A stretch of DNA of 64,000 bases from Rhizobium sp. Root274 (GTDB taxonomy: Bacteria; Pseudomonadota; Alphaproteobacteria; Rhizobiales; Rhizobiaceae), in assembly GCF_001429245.1 (NCBI RefSeq), contig NZ_LMJE01000007.1, forward strand, positions 659,127-723,126, written 5' to 3'. A program made the position numbers and the translations under genes. The notes below the pieces were generated by a model. It searched no databases, was not told the origin of the DNA, and worked only from the letters and a program-made list of their open reading frames with translations. Of the stretch, positions 9,119-18,300 are shown one piece after another (the first letter of the stretch is position 1; every line of letters begins with the position of its first letter).

Positions 9119-9532
9119 TCACACCTCCACCAACCCATCCAGTTCCGGCAGCAACACCACGCTCTCCTGCTCGTTCGGATCGGTGCGCGCAATGATCGCC
9201 GTGCAAGGCGCATTGGACAGGTTCGCCGGCAGATGTGGCACGCCGGCCGGAATGTAGAACAGTTCGCCCGCATGCACGATCACATGGTTCTCCAGCCGCT
9301 CGCCATACCAGGTATGCGCCTGACCGGAGAGCATGTAGATCGCCGTTTCGTGGCTCTCGTGCAGATGCGCCTTGGCGCGGGCACCCGGCGGCATGGTCAG
9401 TACATGCATGCAGATGCCCTTGGCGCCGACGGTCTCAGCGGCGATCCCCTCGAAGTAACTCAGCCCCTGCTTGCCCTCATAGGTATGGCCGGGCTTCACG
9501 ATCCGGCAGGTGGGTGTCGATGATGCATCCAT
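9119..9532 (-). CDS. Cupin-domain protein
   Basis: A 137-residue single-domain cupin. The first cupin motif is seen as HLHESHETAIYMLSG with several candidate metal-binding histidines, and the second around the GELFYIPAGVPHLP stretch. The ATG at 9532 is preceded by GAGAGG at a suitable distance; a longer reading would overlap the divergent ABC ATPase gene and is unlikely. It is transcribed away from the importer genes, and the shared 120-bp gap contains a perfect 16-bp palindrome. The substrate is unknown; a sensing or small-molecule role in the same pathway is only a guess from position. Confidence 0.78.
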   Translation of the reverse strand: MDASSTPTCRIVKPGHTYEGKQGLSYFEGIAAETVGAKGICMHVLTMPPGARAKAHLHESHETAIYMLSGQAHTWYGERLENHVIVHAGELFYIPAGVPHLPANLSNAPCTAIIARTDPNEQESVVLLPELDGLVEV

Positions 9533-9575
9533 GGTCTGATCCTCTCGTCTGCGGCACTGCCGCCCTTCCCTCTCT

Positions 9576-9591
9576 GCCGGTTGCAACCGGC
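9576..9591. promoter_or_regulatory. 16-bp perfect palindrome in divergent promoter region
   Basis: GCCGGTTGCAACCGGC lies midway between the divergent cupin (start 9532) and ABC ATPase (start 9654) genes. Perfect dyad symmetry in this position suggests a dimeric regulator's operator. It does not resemble the RutR site at 4936, so a different regulator would be involved. Confidence 0.45.
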
Positions 9592-9653
9592 CTCCGTCCG
9601 ACAGCATGCAAGAGGCCTTTCGCCTTTGCAAGAAACCCGATTGGTTCCGCTCG

Positions 9654-10442
9654 ATGAATGCACCCACTTCCGTCGTATCCGCCAGGGATCTCAGTCTGAC
9701 GTTTCAGACCGATGACGGGCCCGTCAATGCCCTGTCCAACGTCAACCTGGAGGTGAAGAAGGGTGATTTCGTTTCCTTCATCGGCCCCTCCGGCTGCGGC
9801 AAAACCACGTTTCTGCGCGTCATCGCTGATCTGGAAAAACACACCGGCGGCGAGATCACGGTGAATGGCATGACGCCCGAAGAGGCCCGCAAGGCGCGCT
9901 CCTACGGCTATGTCTTTCAAGCCGCCGCCCTCTATCCCTGGCGCACCATCGAGAAGAACATCGCCCTGCCGCTGGAGATCATGGGCTACAGTGCGGCGGA
10001 AAAGAAGAAGCGCATTGAACAGACGCTGGAACTGGTCAACCTTTCGGGCTTTGCCAAGAAATATCCCTGGCAGCTGTCGGGCGGTATGCAGCAACGCGCC
10101 TCGATCGCCCGCGCGCTCGCCTTCGATGCCGACCTGCTGCTGATGGACGAGCCCTTCGGTGCCCTCGACGAAATCGTCCGCGACCACCTCAACTCCGAAC
10201 TGCTGAAACTCTGGGATCGCACCAACAAGACGATCTGCTTCGTCACCCACTCGATCCCCGAGGCCGTCTACCTCTCGACCAAGATCGTCGTCATGAGCCC
10301 ACGTCCGGGCCGCGTGACCGATATCATCGAGTCGACCCTGCCGAAGGAACGCCCGCTCGACATCCGCGAGACGCCGGAATTTCTGGAGATTGCACATCGG
10401 GTGCGCGAGGGTTTGAAGGCGGGGCATAGCTATGAGGAATAG
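9654..10442 (+). CDS. ABC transporter ATP-binding protein (pyrimidine/NMT1-type importer)
   Basis: A cytoplasmic ATPase of the nitrate/sulfonate/taurine/thiamine-precursor importer class, 262 residues from the ATG at 9654 (an upstream ATG at 9606 adds 16 residues). It has Walker A GPSGCGKTT, the signature LSGGMQQR, Walker B LLLMDEPFGALD and the switch histidine in FVTHSIPE. It should energise the two permeases encoded downstream. The operon is interrupted by a palindromic repeat cluster and a small membrane protein gene. Pyrimidine or hydantoin uptake is inferred from the neighbours. Confidence 0.88.
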   Translation: MNAPTSVVSARDLSLTFQTDDGPVNALSNVNLEVKKGDFVSFIGPSGCGKTTFLRVIADLEKHTGGEITVNGMTPEEARKARSYGYVFQAAALYPWRTIEKNIALPLEIMGYSAAEKKKRIEQTLELVNLSGFAKKYPWQLSGGMQQRASIARALAFDADLLLMDEPFGALDEIVRDHLNSELLKLWDRTNKTICFVTHSIPEAVYLSTKIVVMSPRPGRVTDIIESTLPKERPLDIRETPEFLEIAHRVREGLKAGHSYEE

Positions 10443-10463
10443 TGTTGTGCTTGTGGCAAGGAT

Positions 10464-10667
10464 GCCCCTCACCCTGCCCCTCTCCCCGCAGGCGGGGAGA
10501 GGCCGCTTTATAGCAGAGGACTCGGTTACCCCCCTCTGCCCTGCCGGGCATCTCCCCCACAAGGGGGGAGACCGGGATGCGGCCGCCTTCTCGCTCCTGT
10601 GGCACAACGCCAGCCTCTGCTCTCCCCCCCTGTGGGGGAGATGTCACGGAGTGACAGAGGGGGGTAA
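10464..10667. repeat. Palindromic repeat cluster inside the importer operon
   Basis: The gap between the ATPase gene and the small membrane protein gene contains a module at 10464-10504 and two inverted arms at 10527-10571 and 10620-10667. The arms share CCCCCCTCTG... and ...CAGAGGGGGG cores. Being inside a likely transcript, they would form large RNA hairpins. Confidence 0.75.
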
Positions 10668-10694
10668 TGCACTCTCGACCCGAGGGCTCACCCC

Positions 10695-11030
10695 ATGAAC
10701 CCCACCTTCCTCCTCTGGCTTGGCGCCGCCATGGCAACCTTTCTCGGTGCCGCCACCGTTTCCCGCGCCTATGTCGACAGCGGCAAGCTTTGGGTGCTCG
10801 TGGCCTCGCTCGCGCTTTATTGCATCGGCAATCTGATGATGGTGAAACTCATGCGCGAGGGTGGTCTCGGGCTCGCCATCTCCGCCTCCTCGGTTGCCCA
10901 GCTCCTGCTGATCAACGTCATCGCCTTTTTCCTGTTTGGCGAACGTCTGACCACGCTCCAGTCGGTCGGTGTGGCGCTCGGCGTCGTATCGATTGCGCTC
11001 ATGCTCTTTCCGGCGAAGGGAGGCGTCTGA
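10695..11030 (+). CDS. Small DMT/SMR-like membrane protein
   Basis: A 111-residue protein with four predicted hydrophobic helices (about 1-20, 30-50, 58-80 and 85-107) and no soluble domain, like one half of an EamA transporter or an SMR protein. The helix containing FFLFGERLTTLQ is typical of EamA halves. GAGGG before the ATG supports the start. It ends 2 bases before the permease ATG, so translation is probably coupled to the importer. Its function is unknown; it might export an end product or form part of the uptake system. Confidence 0.72.
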   Translation: MNPTFLLWLGAAMATFLGAATVSRAYVDSGKLWVLVASLALYCIGNLMMVKLMREGGLGLAISASSVAQLLLINVIAFFLFGERLTTLQSVGVALGVVSIALMLFPAKGGV

Positions 11031-11032
11031 TT

Positions 11033-11917
11033 ATGGCCAAAGCATCCCGTTCAAGCGACAGCATCCTGCCGGTTCTGACGGTGATCATCGCGATCCTCGT
11101 CATCTGGCACGTCTTCGTCGTCTACCTGAACGCACCCTTCGTCCGCGACCAGGCGGCCCGTGCCGGTGAAGAGATCACCTTCAGCCAGGTGGTCGAACGC
11201 ACGTTCGCGCAGGAGCGTCCGATCCTGCCGGCGCCACACCAGATCGTCGCCGAACTTTGGGACACCACCATCAACAAGGCCGTCACCTCCAAGCGCAGCC
11301 TCGTCTACCATGCCTGGATCACGCTCTCCGCAACCCTGATGGGTTTCGGCATGGGCACCGTGCTCGGCATTGTGCTTGCCATTGCCATTGTGCACAACCG
11401 CGCCATGGACAAGTCGCTGATGCCCTGGGTCATCGCCTCCCAGACCATTCCGATCCTCGCGATCGCGCCGATGATCATCGTCGTGTTGAATTCGATCGGG
11501 ATCTCCGGATTGATGCCGAAGGCTTTGATTTCCACTTATCTTTCCTTCTTCCCAATCGTCGTCGGCATGGTGAAGGGCCTGCGCAGCCCCGACATGCTGC
11601 TGCTCGACCTGATGCATACCTACAATGCCAGCCCCTCCCAGACCTTCTGGAAGCTGCGCTGGCCGGCCTCCATGCCTTATCTCTTCACCTCGCTGAAGGT
11701 GGCAATCGCGATCTCGCTCGTGGGCGCCATCGTCGGTGAGCTGCCGACCGGTGCTGTGGCGGGCCTCGGCGCCCGTCTTCTCTCGGGCTCCTACTACGGC
11801 CAGACCATCCAGATTTGGGCTGCCCTCTTCATGGCAGCAGGGCTTGCTGCCCTGCTCGTCTCGATCGTCGGCATGGCCCACACAAGGGTCCTAGCACGCA
11901 TGGGGGTCAAGCCATGA
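11033..11917 (+). CDS. ABC transporter permease 1 (pyrimidine/NMT1-type importer)
   Basis: A 294-residue inner-membrane permease of the binding-protein-dependent type, with about six to seven helices. The cytoplasmic EAA-like loop is recognisable around TFWKLRWPASMPYLF. A long periplasmic segment follows the first helix (about residues 35-85). GGGAGG precedes the ATG well. Its stop overlaps the next permease start as ATGA, typical of a translationally coupled heterodimeric permease pair. Confidence 0.88.
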   Translation: MAKASRSSDSILPVLTVIIAILVIWHVFVVYLNAPFVRDQAARAGEEITFSQVVERTFAQERPILPAPHQIVAELWDTTINKAVTSKRSLVYHAWITLSATLMGFGMGTVLGIVLAIAIVHNRAMDKSLMPWVIASQTIPILAIAPMIIVVLNSIGISGLMPKALISTYLSFFPIVVGMVKGLRSPDMLLLDLMHTYNASPSQTFWKLRWPASMPYLFTSLKVAIAISLVGAIVGELPTGAVAGLGARLLSGSYYGQTIQIWAALFMAAGLAALLVSIVGMAHTRVLARMGVKP

Positions 11918-12780
11918 ACGCTTATCTCGTCTTCGCCCTCGTCTTCTGGCTGGGCGCCTGGGGCCTGAACCAGTGGCTTGTAGCTCAGCGCCCGAAAGAT
12001 CCGTCGGCTCGTCGGGCCATTGGCCTTATCGTCCCCCTGATCTTCGGCGTCACCCTGCTCGTCATATGGGAATGCGTGGTTCGCGGCTTTGAGATCCCCT
12101 CGATCCTGCTTCCGGCTCCCTCGATGATCTGGGCCCGCATCCTTACCTCCACCCACATCCTCTGGGCCGATTTCCAGCAGACCTTCCTGAAATCCGTGAT
12201 CACGGGTTACGTCGCCGGCTGCGGCCTCGGCTTCATCGTCGCAATCCTGATCGACCGCTCGCCCTTCCTGCAGAAGGGCCTGCTGCCGATCGGCAATTTC
12301 GTCTCAGCCCTTCCCGTGGTCGGCATCGCCCCGATCATGGTCATGTGGTTCGGCTTCGACTGGCAGTCCAAGGTGGCCGTCGTCGTGATCATGACCTTCT
12401 TCCCGATGCTGGTGAACACCGTGCAGGGACTGGCCGCCGCCAGCCACATGGAACGCGACCTGATGCACACCTATGCCGCCTCCTGGTGGCAGACGCTGGT
12501 GCGCTTGCGCCTTCCCGCCGCATGGCCTTTCATCTTCAATGCCTTGAAGATCAACTCGACTCTGGCTCTGATCGGGGCCATCGTTGCAGAATTCTTCGGC
12601 ACCCCGATTGTCGGCATGGGCTTCCGGATCTCGACCGAGGTCGGACGCTCGAATGTCGACATGGTCTGGGCCGAGATTGCGGTTGCCGCACTCGCCGGCT
12701 CGGTCTTCTACGGATTGGTGGCACTGGCAGAACGCCGGGTCACCTTCTGGCATCCGTCCGTCCGTGGTGGACGGGCGTGA
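11914..12780 (+). CDS. ABC transporter permease 2 (pyrimidine/NMT1-type importer)
   Basis: A 288-residue partner permease overlapping the previous gene by four bases (ATGA). It has about six to seven helices and an EAA-like loop around TLVRLRLPAAWPFIF. Residue runs such as NFVSALPVVGIAPIMVMWFG match the SsuC/ThiX/TauC permease family. With permease 1 it should form the membrane channel for the substrate delivered by the downstream binding protein. Confidence 0.88.
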   Translation: MNAYLVFALVFWLGAWGLNQWLVAQRPKDPSARRAIGLIVPLIFGVTLLVIWECVVRGFEIPSILLPAPSMIWARILTSTHILWADFQQTFLKSVITGYVAGCGLGFIVAILIDRSPFLQKGLLPIGNFVSALPVVGIAPIMVMWFGFDWQSKVAVVVIMTFFPMLVNTVQGLAAASHMERDLMHTYAASWWQTLVRLRLPAAWPFIFNALKINSTLALIGAIVAEFFGTPIVGMGFRISTEVGRSNVDMVWAEIAVAALAGSVFYGLVALAERRVTFWHPSVRGGRA

Positions 12781-12810
12781 ACTGAACCAAAAACAAAAGA
12801 GGGAACTGAA

Positions 12811-13803
12811 ATGACAATCAAACTTGCCTCCCTTCTGCTCGGCGCAGCGGTCTCGCTGACCGCCCTGCAGGCCGCCGCCGCTGACAAGGTGACCCTCCAG
12901 CTGAAATGGGTAACGCAGGCCCAGTTCGCCGGTTATTACGTCGCCAAGGACAAGGGCTTCTACGAAGAGGAAGGCCTCGACGTCGAAATCAAGCCGGGCG
13001 GTCCGGATATCGCTCCCCCGCAGGTTCTTGCCGGCGGCGGCGCTGACGTGATCGTCGACTGGATGCCGTCTGCCCTCGCCACCCGCGAAAAGGGCGTGCC
13101 GCTCGTCAACATCGCCCAGCCCTTCAAGTCCTCGGGCATGATGCTGACCTGCCTTAAGGAAACCGGCATCACCAAGCCGGAGGATTTCAAGGGCAAGACG
13201 CTCGGCGTCTGGTTCTTCGGCAACGAATACCCCTTCCTCTCCTGGATGGCGACGCTCGGCATCAAGACCGATGGTTCACCGGAAGGTGTGACGGTCCTCA
13301 AGCAGGGCTTCAACGTCGACCCGCTTCTGCAGAAGCAGGCCGCGTGCATCTCGACCATGACCTATAACGAATACTGGCAGGTCATCGATGCCGGCATCAA
13401 GCCGGAGGAACTGGTCACGTTCAAGTATGAAGACGAAGGTGTCGCCACGCTCGAAGACGGCCTCTACGTGCTCGAAGACAAGCTGAAAGACCCGGCTTTC
13501 AAGGAAAAGATGGTCAAGTTCGTCCGCGCTTCGATGAAGGGCTGGAAATATGCCGAAGCCAATTCGGATGAAGCAGCCGAAATCGTGCTCGAAAACGATG
13601 CTTCCGGCGCTCAGACGGAAGTCCACCAGAAGCGCATGATGGGCGAAGTCGCCAAGCTGACCGCCGGCTCCAACGGCGCGCTCGACAAGGCCGACTACGA
13701 CCGGACCGTCAAGACGCTGCTCGGTGGCGGTTCGGACCCGGTCATCTCGAAGGAGCCGACCGGCGCCTACACCACCGAGATCACCGACGCGGCCCTGAAA
13801 TAA
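12811..13803 (+). CDS. ABC transporter periplasmic substrate-binding protein (NMT1/ThiY-like)
   Basis: A 330-residue periplasmic binding protein with a clear Sec signal peptide (about 1-23, cut after AAA). The mature N-terminus LQLKWVTQAQFAGYY is characteristic of the NMT1/THI5-like family that binds pyrimidine moieties such as formylaminopyrimidine. The RutR-like context and the hydantoinase make a pyrimidine or hydantoin ligand likely, though not proven. GAGGG precedes the ATG. A hairpin with a T-tract 25 bases after the stop probably ends the operon. Confidence 0.87.
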   Translation: MTIKLASLLLGAAVSLTALQAAAADKVTLQLKWVTQAQFAGYYVAKDKGFYEEEGLDVEIKPGGPDIAPPQVLAGGGADVIVDWMPSALATREKGVPLVNIAQPFKSSGMMLTCLKETGITKPEDFKGKTLGVWFFGNEYPFLSWMATLGIKTDGSPEGVTVLKQGFNVDPLLQKQAACISTMTYNEYWQVIDAGIKPEELVTFKYEDEGVATLEDGLYVLEDKLKDPAFKEKMVKFVRASMKGWKYAEANSDEAAEIVLENDASGAQTEVHQKRMMGEVAKLTAGSNGALDKADYDRTVKTLLGGGSDPVISKEPTGAYTTEITDAALK

Positions 13804-13826
13804 ATCGTCAGGCAACTCCAAGATCA

Positions 13827-13866
13827 GGGGCATGGGGAGCGATCTCCATGCCCGTTCCATTTTTGT
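13827..13866 (+). terminator. Rho-independent terminator after the importer operon
   Basis: A hairpin with stem GGGCAT...ATGCCC and inner GGAG/CTCC around the loop CGAT, followed by a T-rich stretch (TTCCATTTTTG). It lies right after the binding-protein gene. Nothing else is recognised in the remaining 270 bases before the efflux genes. Confidence 0.65.
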
Positions 13867-14133
13867 AAGTTTCACTGATAATTTTTCCGCGACAGCCTTG
13901 CAATTCGGCAACACTACCGTTCTATCTTGAACAATCTCGAAGGCTGATCTTGAATACTCGCCGACGCCTCTTGCAAGGCTCTCACTGATCGCCCACCTCT
14001 TGCACCGGATTGAAGCGTCTCCACCCACGACAGCGCCAGCACCCTGATTGGGTCGCGCACAGCCGGGTGAGCCAATTGAGGCGCACACGCGTATTGTAGG
14101 CAGACTGACGATCGTGTTGGGGGAAAGGGACCC

Positions 14134-15324
14134 ATGTTTTTGAAACCGACCCGAAAGGCCATATTTGCGGCCTCCATGTTGACGCTTATGGCCTCTGTTG
14201 CCGTTGCGCAGGAAACACCCGCAGCACCCGCCAAGGCACCGGCTTTGCCCTCCATCATCGTCACACCGGCAAAGAGCCGCACTCTGGTCGACCGAATTGT
14301 GGCGACTGGTACGATCAAATCAGTGGAGGACGTTTATGTTCAGCCACAGGTGGAAGGCTTGCAAATCAAGTCGATCGAGGTCGATGTCGGCGACACTGTG
14401 ACGGAAGGTCAGGTGGTGGCCCGCCTGAATGACGACACGCTGAAACTGGAACGTAGCCAGCAAGTGGCAAACCAGGCCAAGGCCGAGGCGGCACTCGCCC
14501 AGTATCGGGCACAGGTGATCGAGGCGGAAGCAAGCCTCAAGGAGGCACAGCGCCAGTTTGACCGGGCCTCCCGCCTATCGAGCAGCGGTTCAGTGTCGGC
14601 TTCGCAGCGCGAACAGGCCGAAACGACTCTGGCAAGCGCCACGGCCAAGGTCGAAACCGCCAAGCAGTCCATTGCCGTTGCCGAAGCCGACATCAAGGTC
14701 GTTGAAAGCCAGATCGCCGACATCGATCTGAGGCTTGCGCGTACCGAGATCAAGTCACCCGTTGCCGGCACCGTATCCGAGCGCAATGCGCGGATCGGCG
14801 CAATCGCCTCTGGCAGCGCCTCGCCGCTCTACACGGTCATCCGCGACGGGCAGATCGAACTTGTGGCAGATGTGACGGAAGCTGATATACTCAGACTGAA
14901 AGTGGGCCAGCCGGCCGATATCTCGGTCGCCGGCAGCAATGCACCGATCACGGGCTCGGTCAGGCTGATCTCACCCGTGGTCGATGCCGTGACCCGCCTT
15001 GGCTCGGTGCACATCGCCATTGATGACGATGCAGCAGCCCGCGCCGGCATGTATGGCAATGCCGCGATCACGATCGGTCAGGCTGACGATGTGGCGCTAC
15101 CGCTCTCGGCCATTACCAGCGAGCGGAATGTCACCACCGTGCGGCTCGTGACGGACGGCGTGGTCAAGATGCAGCCGGTGAAGACCGGCATTCAGGATGG
15201 GGCCTTCATCGAGGTCACAGAAGGCCTGAAGGAGGGAGACCTGGTCGTTGCCAAGGCCGGCGTCTTCGTTCGTGATGGCGACCGGATCAATCCGGTGGAA
15301 GACACCAGCAGCGTATCCAACTGA
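14134..15324 (+). CDS. RND efflux membrane fusion (periplasmic adaptor) protein
   Basis: A 396-residue adaptor of the HlyD/AcrA class. It has an N-terminal signal peptide (about 1-26, cut after AVA), a biotinyl-lipoyl-like half around VEGLQIKSIEVDVGD, a long alpha-helical hairpin (about 110-200, Ala/Glu/Gln rich), a second lipoyl half (SPVAGTVSERNARIG) and beta-barrel domains. It should link the inner-membrane RND pump encoded 14 bases downstream to an outer-membrane channel, which is not encoded here. No local regulator gene is evident. Confidence 0.9.
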   Translation: MFLKPTRKAIFAASMLTLMASVAVAQETPAAPAKAPALPSIIVTPAKSRTLVDRIVATGTIKSVEDVYVQPQVEGLQIKSIEVDVGDTVTEGQVVARLNDDTLKLERSQQVANQAKAEAALAQYRAQVIEAEASLKEAQRQFDRASRLSSSGSVSASQREQAETTLASATAKVETAKQSIAVAEADIKVVESQIADIDLRLARTEIKSPVAGTVSERNARIGAIASGSASPLYTVIRDGQIELVADVTEADILRLKVGQPADISVAGSNAPITGSVRLISPVVDAVTRLGSVHIAIDDDAAARAGMYGNAAITIGQADDVALPLSAITSERNVTTVRLVTDGVVKMQPVKTGIQDGAFIEVTEGLKEGDLVVAKAGVFVRDGDRINPVEDTSSVSN

Positions 15325-15338
15325 GGAATGACGTCGCC

Positions 15339-18300
15339 ATGAACTTCTCTGCATGGGCCATCCGAAATCCGATCGCGCCGATTCTGGCCTTCTTCCTGTT
15401 GATGGTGGTCGGCATCCAGTCGTTCAACGCGCTGCCGATTACCCGCTTCCCCAATATCGACGTGCCCCTGGTCGCGATCACAGTGACCCAGAGCGGCGCC
15501 TCGCCCGCCGAGCTTGAAAGCCAGGTGACCAAGGAGGTCGAGGACGCGGTTGCCTCGATCACCGGCGTCGACGAGATCAACTCGACCGTCACCGACGGCC
15601 AGTCTCAGACCGTCGTCATGTTCCGCATGGAAGTGGCAACCGAACAGGCCGTCCAGGACGTCAAGGACGCGATTGACCGCATTCGCGGCGATCTGCCGGC
15701 TTCCGTCGACGAGCCGATCGTGACCAAGATCGACGTCGAAGGCCAGGCCATCCAGAGCTTTGCCGTCTCCTCACCCAACATGAACCTCGCCGAACTGTCC
15801 TGGTTTGTGGACGATACGGTCAAGCGTGCGCTGCAGGGTCAGGCTGGCATCGGCCGTGTCGACCGCTACGGCGGCTCTGATCGGGAAGTCCGTGTCGAAC
15901 TCGACCCCAACCGCCTCGACGCCCTCGGCATCACCGCCGCCGACGTATCGAGCCAGTTGAAGGGCACCAATGTCGACCTCGGTTCCGGCCGTGGCCAGGT
16001 GGCCGGTGCCGAACAGGCGATCCGCACCCTCGGCGACAACAGGGACGTGACGAGCCTTTCGAACACCACGATCGCACTCTCCGGTGGTCGTTTCGTCAAG
16101 CTCTCGGACCTCGGCACCGTCAAGGACGCCTATGAGGAGCCGAAGTCCTTTGCACGCCACGACGGCAAGCCGGTGGTCTCCTTTGCCGTCTTCCGCGCCA
16201 AGGGGGCCTCGGAAGTCACCGTTGCTGAAACCGTCGCCGAGAGCCTGGCAAAGGTGCGGGCTGAAAATCCGGACGTCCAGATCGAGATGATCGACGATTC
16301 CGTCTACTTCACCTATGGCAACTACGAAGCGGCCATGCACACGCTGATCGAAGGTGCGATCCTCGCCGTCATCGTCGTGCTGCTCTTCCTGCGCAACTGG
16401 CGCGCCACCCTGATTTCGGCCGTCGCCCTGCCGCTCTCGGCCATCCCGACCTTCTGGGTCATGGACATGATGGGCTTCTCGCTGAACCTCGTCTCGTTCC
16501 TGGCCCTGACGCTCGCGACAGGTATTCTCGTCGACGACGCCATCGTCGAGGTGGAAAACATCGCCCGCCACATCAAGATGGGCAAGACGCCCTATCGCGC
16601 GGCGATCGAGGCGGCCGACGAAATCGGTCTTGCCGTTATTGCCACCACCTTCACCATCATTGCGGTCTTCGTGCCCGTCTCCTTCATGCCCGGCATTCCG
16701 GGCCAGTACTTCATCCAGTTCGGCCTGACGGTCGCCTTCTCGGTCTTCTTCTCGCTGCTGGTCGCCCGCCTCATCACCCCGATGATGGCCGCTTACCTGA
16801 TGCGCGCCGAAGACGCGATGGACGACCATCACGACAATGACAGCGCCTTCCTCAAGGCCTATACCCGCGTTGTGCGCTTCACCACGCGCCGCTGGTATTC
16901 GCGCCTCGGCACGCTCGCGGCAGCCATCGCTTTCCTAATCGGTTCACTGGCGCTTCTGGCTCAGGTCCCCGGTAGCTTCCTGCCGCCGGAAGACGCTGGC
17001 CGTATTTCGCTGTCCGTCGAACTGCCGCCGAATGCCACTCTGGCCGAGACCGAGCGCAAGACGGACGAAATCTATGCCGCGATCAAGGACGTACCGGATG
17101 TCGAAAGCATCTTCATCCTCGGCGGCGCCTCACCGAAGGGCGATCTCGAACTGCGCCGCGCCAGCGTCACGATGAACCTCGTGCGCATCGACCACTCGCT
17201 GGTGAAGACCCTGGTCAACAAGGGCCTCGGCGGCCTGCCGCTGATCGGTTCCTACCTGCCGAAGGTCCCCGAACATGGCCGCGTGCGTCCGCAGTGGGAC
17301 ATCGAGGAAGAGGTCTTCGAAAAGCTCGCCTCGATCGCCGACATCCGCGTGATGAAGCTCAATGACCGCGGCGAACGCGATATCTCGTTCAACTTCCTCT
17401 CGAAGAACGAGCAGGAACTGAACGACGCGGTGGCCATTCTCGAAGCCAAGCTGCGCGCCGTTCCGGTACTGGCCAATGTCAGCTCAGAAGGCGCCCTGCC
17501 CCGTCCGGAACTGCAGATCCGTCCGCGTAGCGACGAGGCAGCTCGCCTCGGCATTACCGCGCAGCAGATCTCCCAGACGATCCGCGTTGCCACCATCGGC
17601 GATGTCGACGCGCTCCTGCCGAAGATCTCGCTCGATGATCGCCAAATCCCGATCCGTGTTCAGGCTTCGCTCGATTTCCGTACCGATCTCGCAGCGCTTC
17701 GGGCTTTAAAGGTCCGCACGGCGTCTGGCGCCACGGTGCCGCTGTCGAGCGTCGCCGACATCGACTATTCTGAAGGCGTGTCCTCGATCAAGCGCAATGA
17801 CCGCAACCGCGTTGTCACCATCGGTGCCGGCTTGCCCCAAGGTGTGGCACTTGATACGGCAACCGCCGCCTTCCGCGAAACGGTCGAGAAGGTCGATATC
17901 CCGACAAGCGTTCGCCTTGCCGAAAGCGGTGATGCCAAGGTTCAGGCCGAAATGCAGCAGGGCTTCCTGAATGCAATGATCCTTGGCCTGCTTCTGGTGC
18001 TGACGGTGCTGATCCTGCTCTTCAAGGACGTCATTCAGCCCTTCACCATCCTGTTCTCGCTGCCGCTCGCCATCGGTGGTGTGGCGGTCGGCCTGATAGT
18101 GACCAACAACGCGCTCTCCATGCCGGTTCTGATCGGCATCCTGATGCTGATGGGCATCGTGACGAAGAACGCGATCCTGCTGGTCGATTTCGCCATCGAG
18201 ATGCGCAATCAGGGTATGCACCGTCTGGAAGCCATGGTTGAGGCCGGCCGCAAGCGCGCCCGCCCGATCATTATGACGTCGATCGCCATGTCAGCCGGCA

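Noticed and set aside
13867..14133. Small gene in the gap before the efflux genes
   Set aside because: Short open frames only, with no ribosome site or recognisable pattern.
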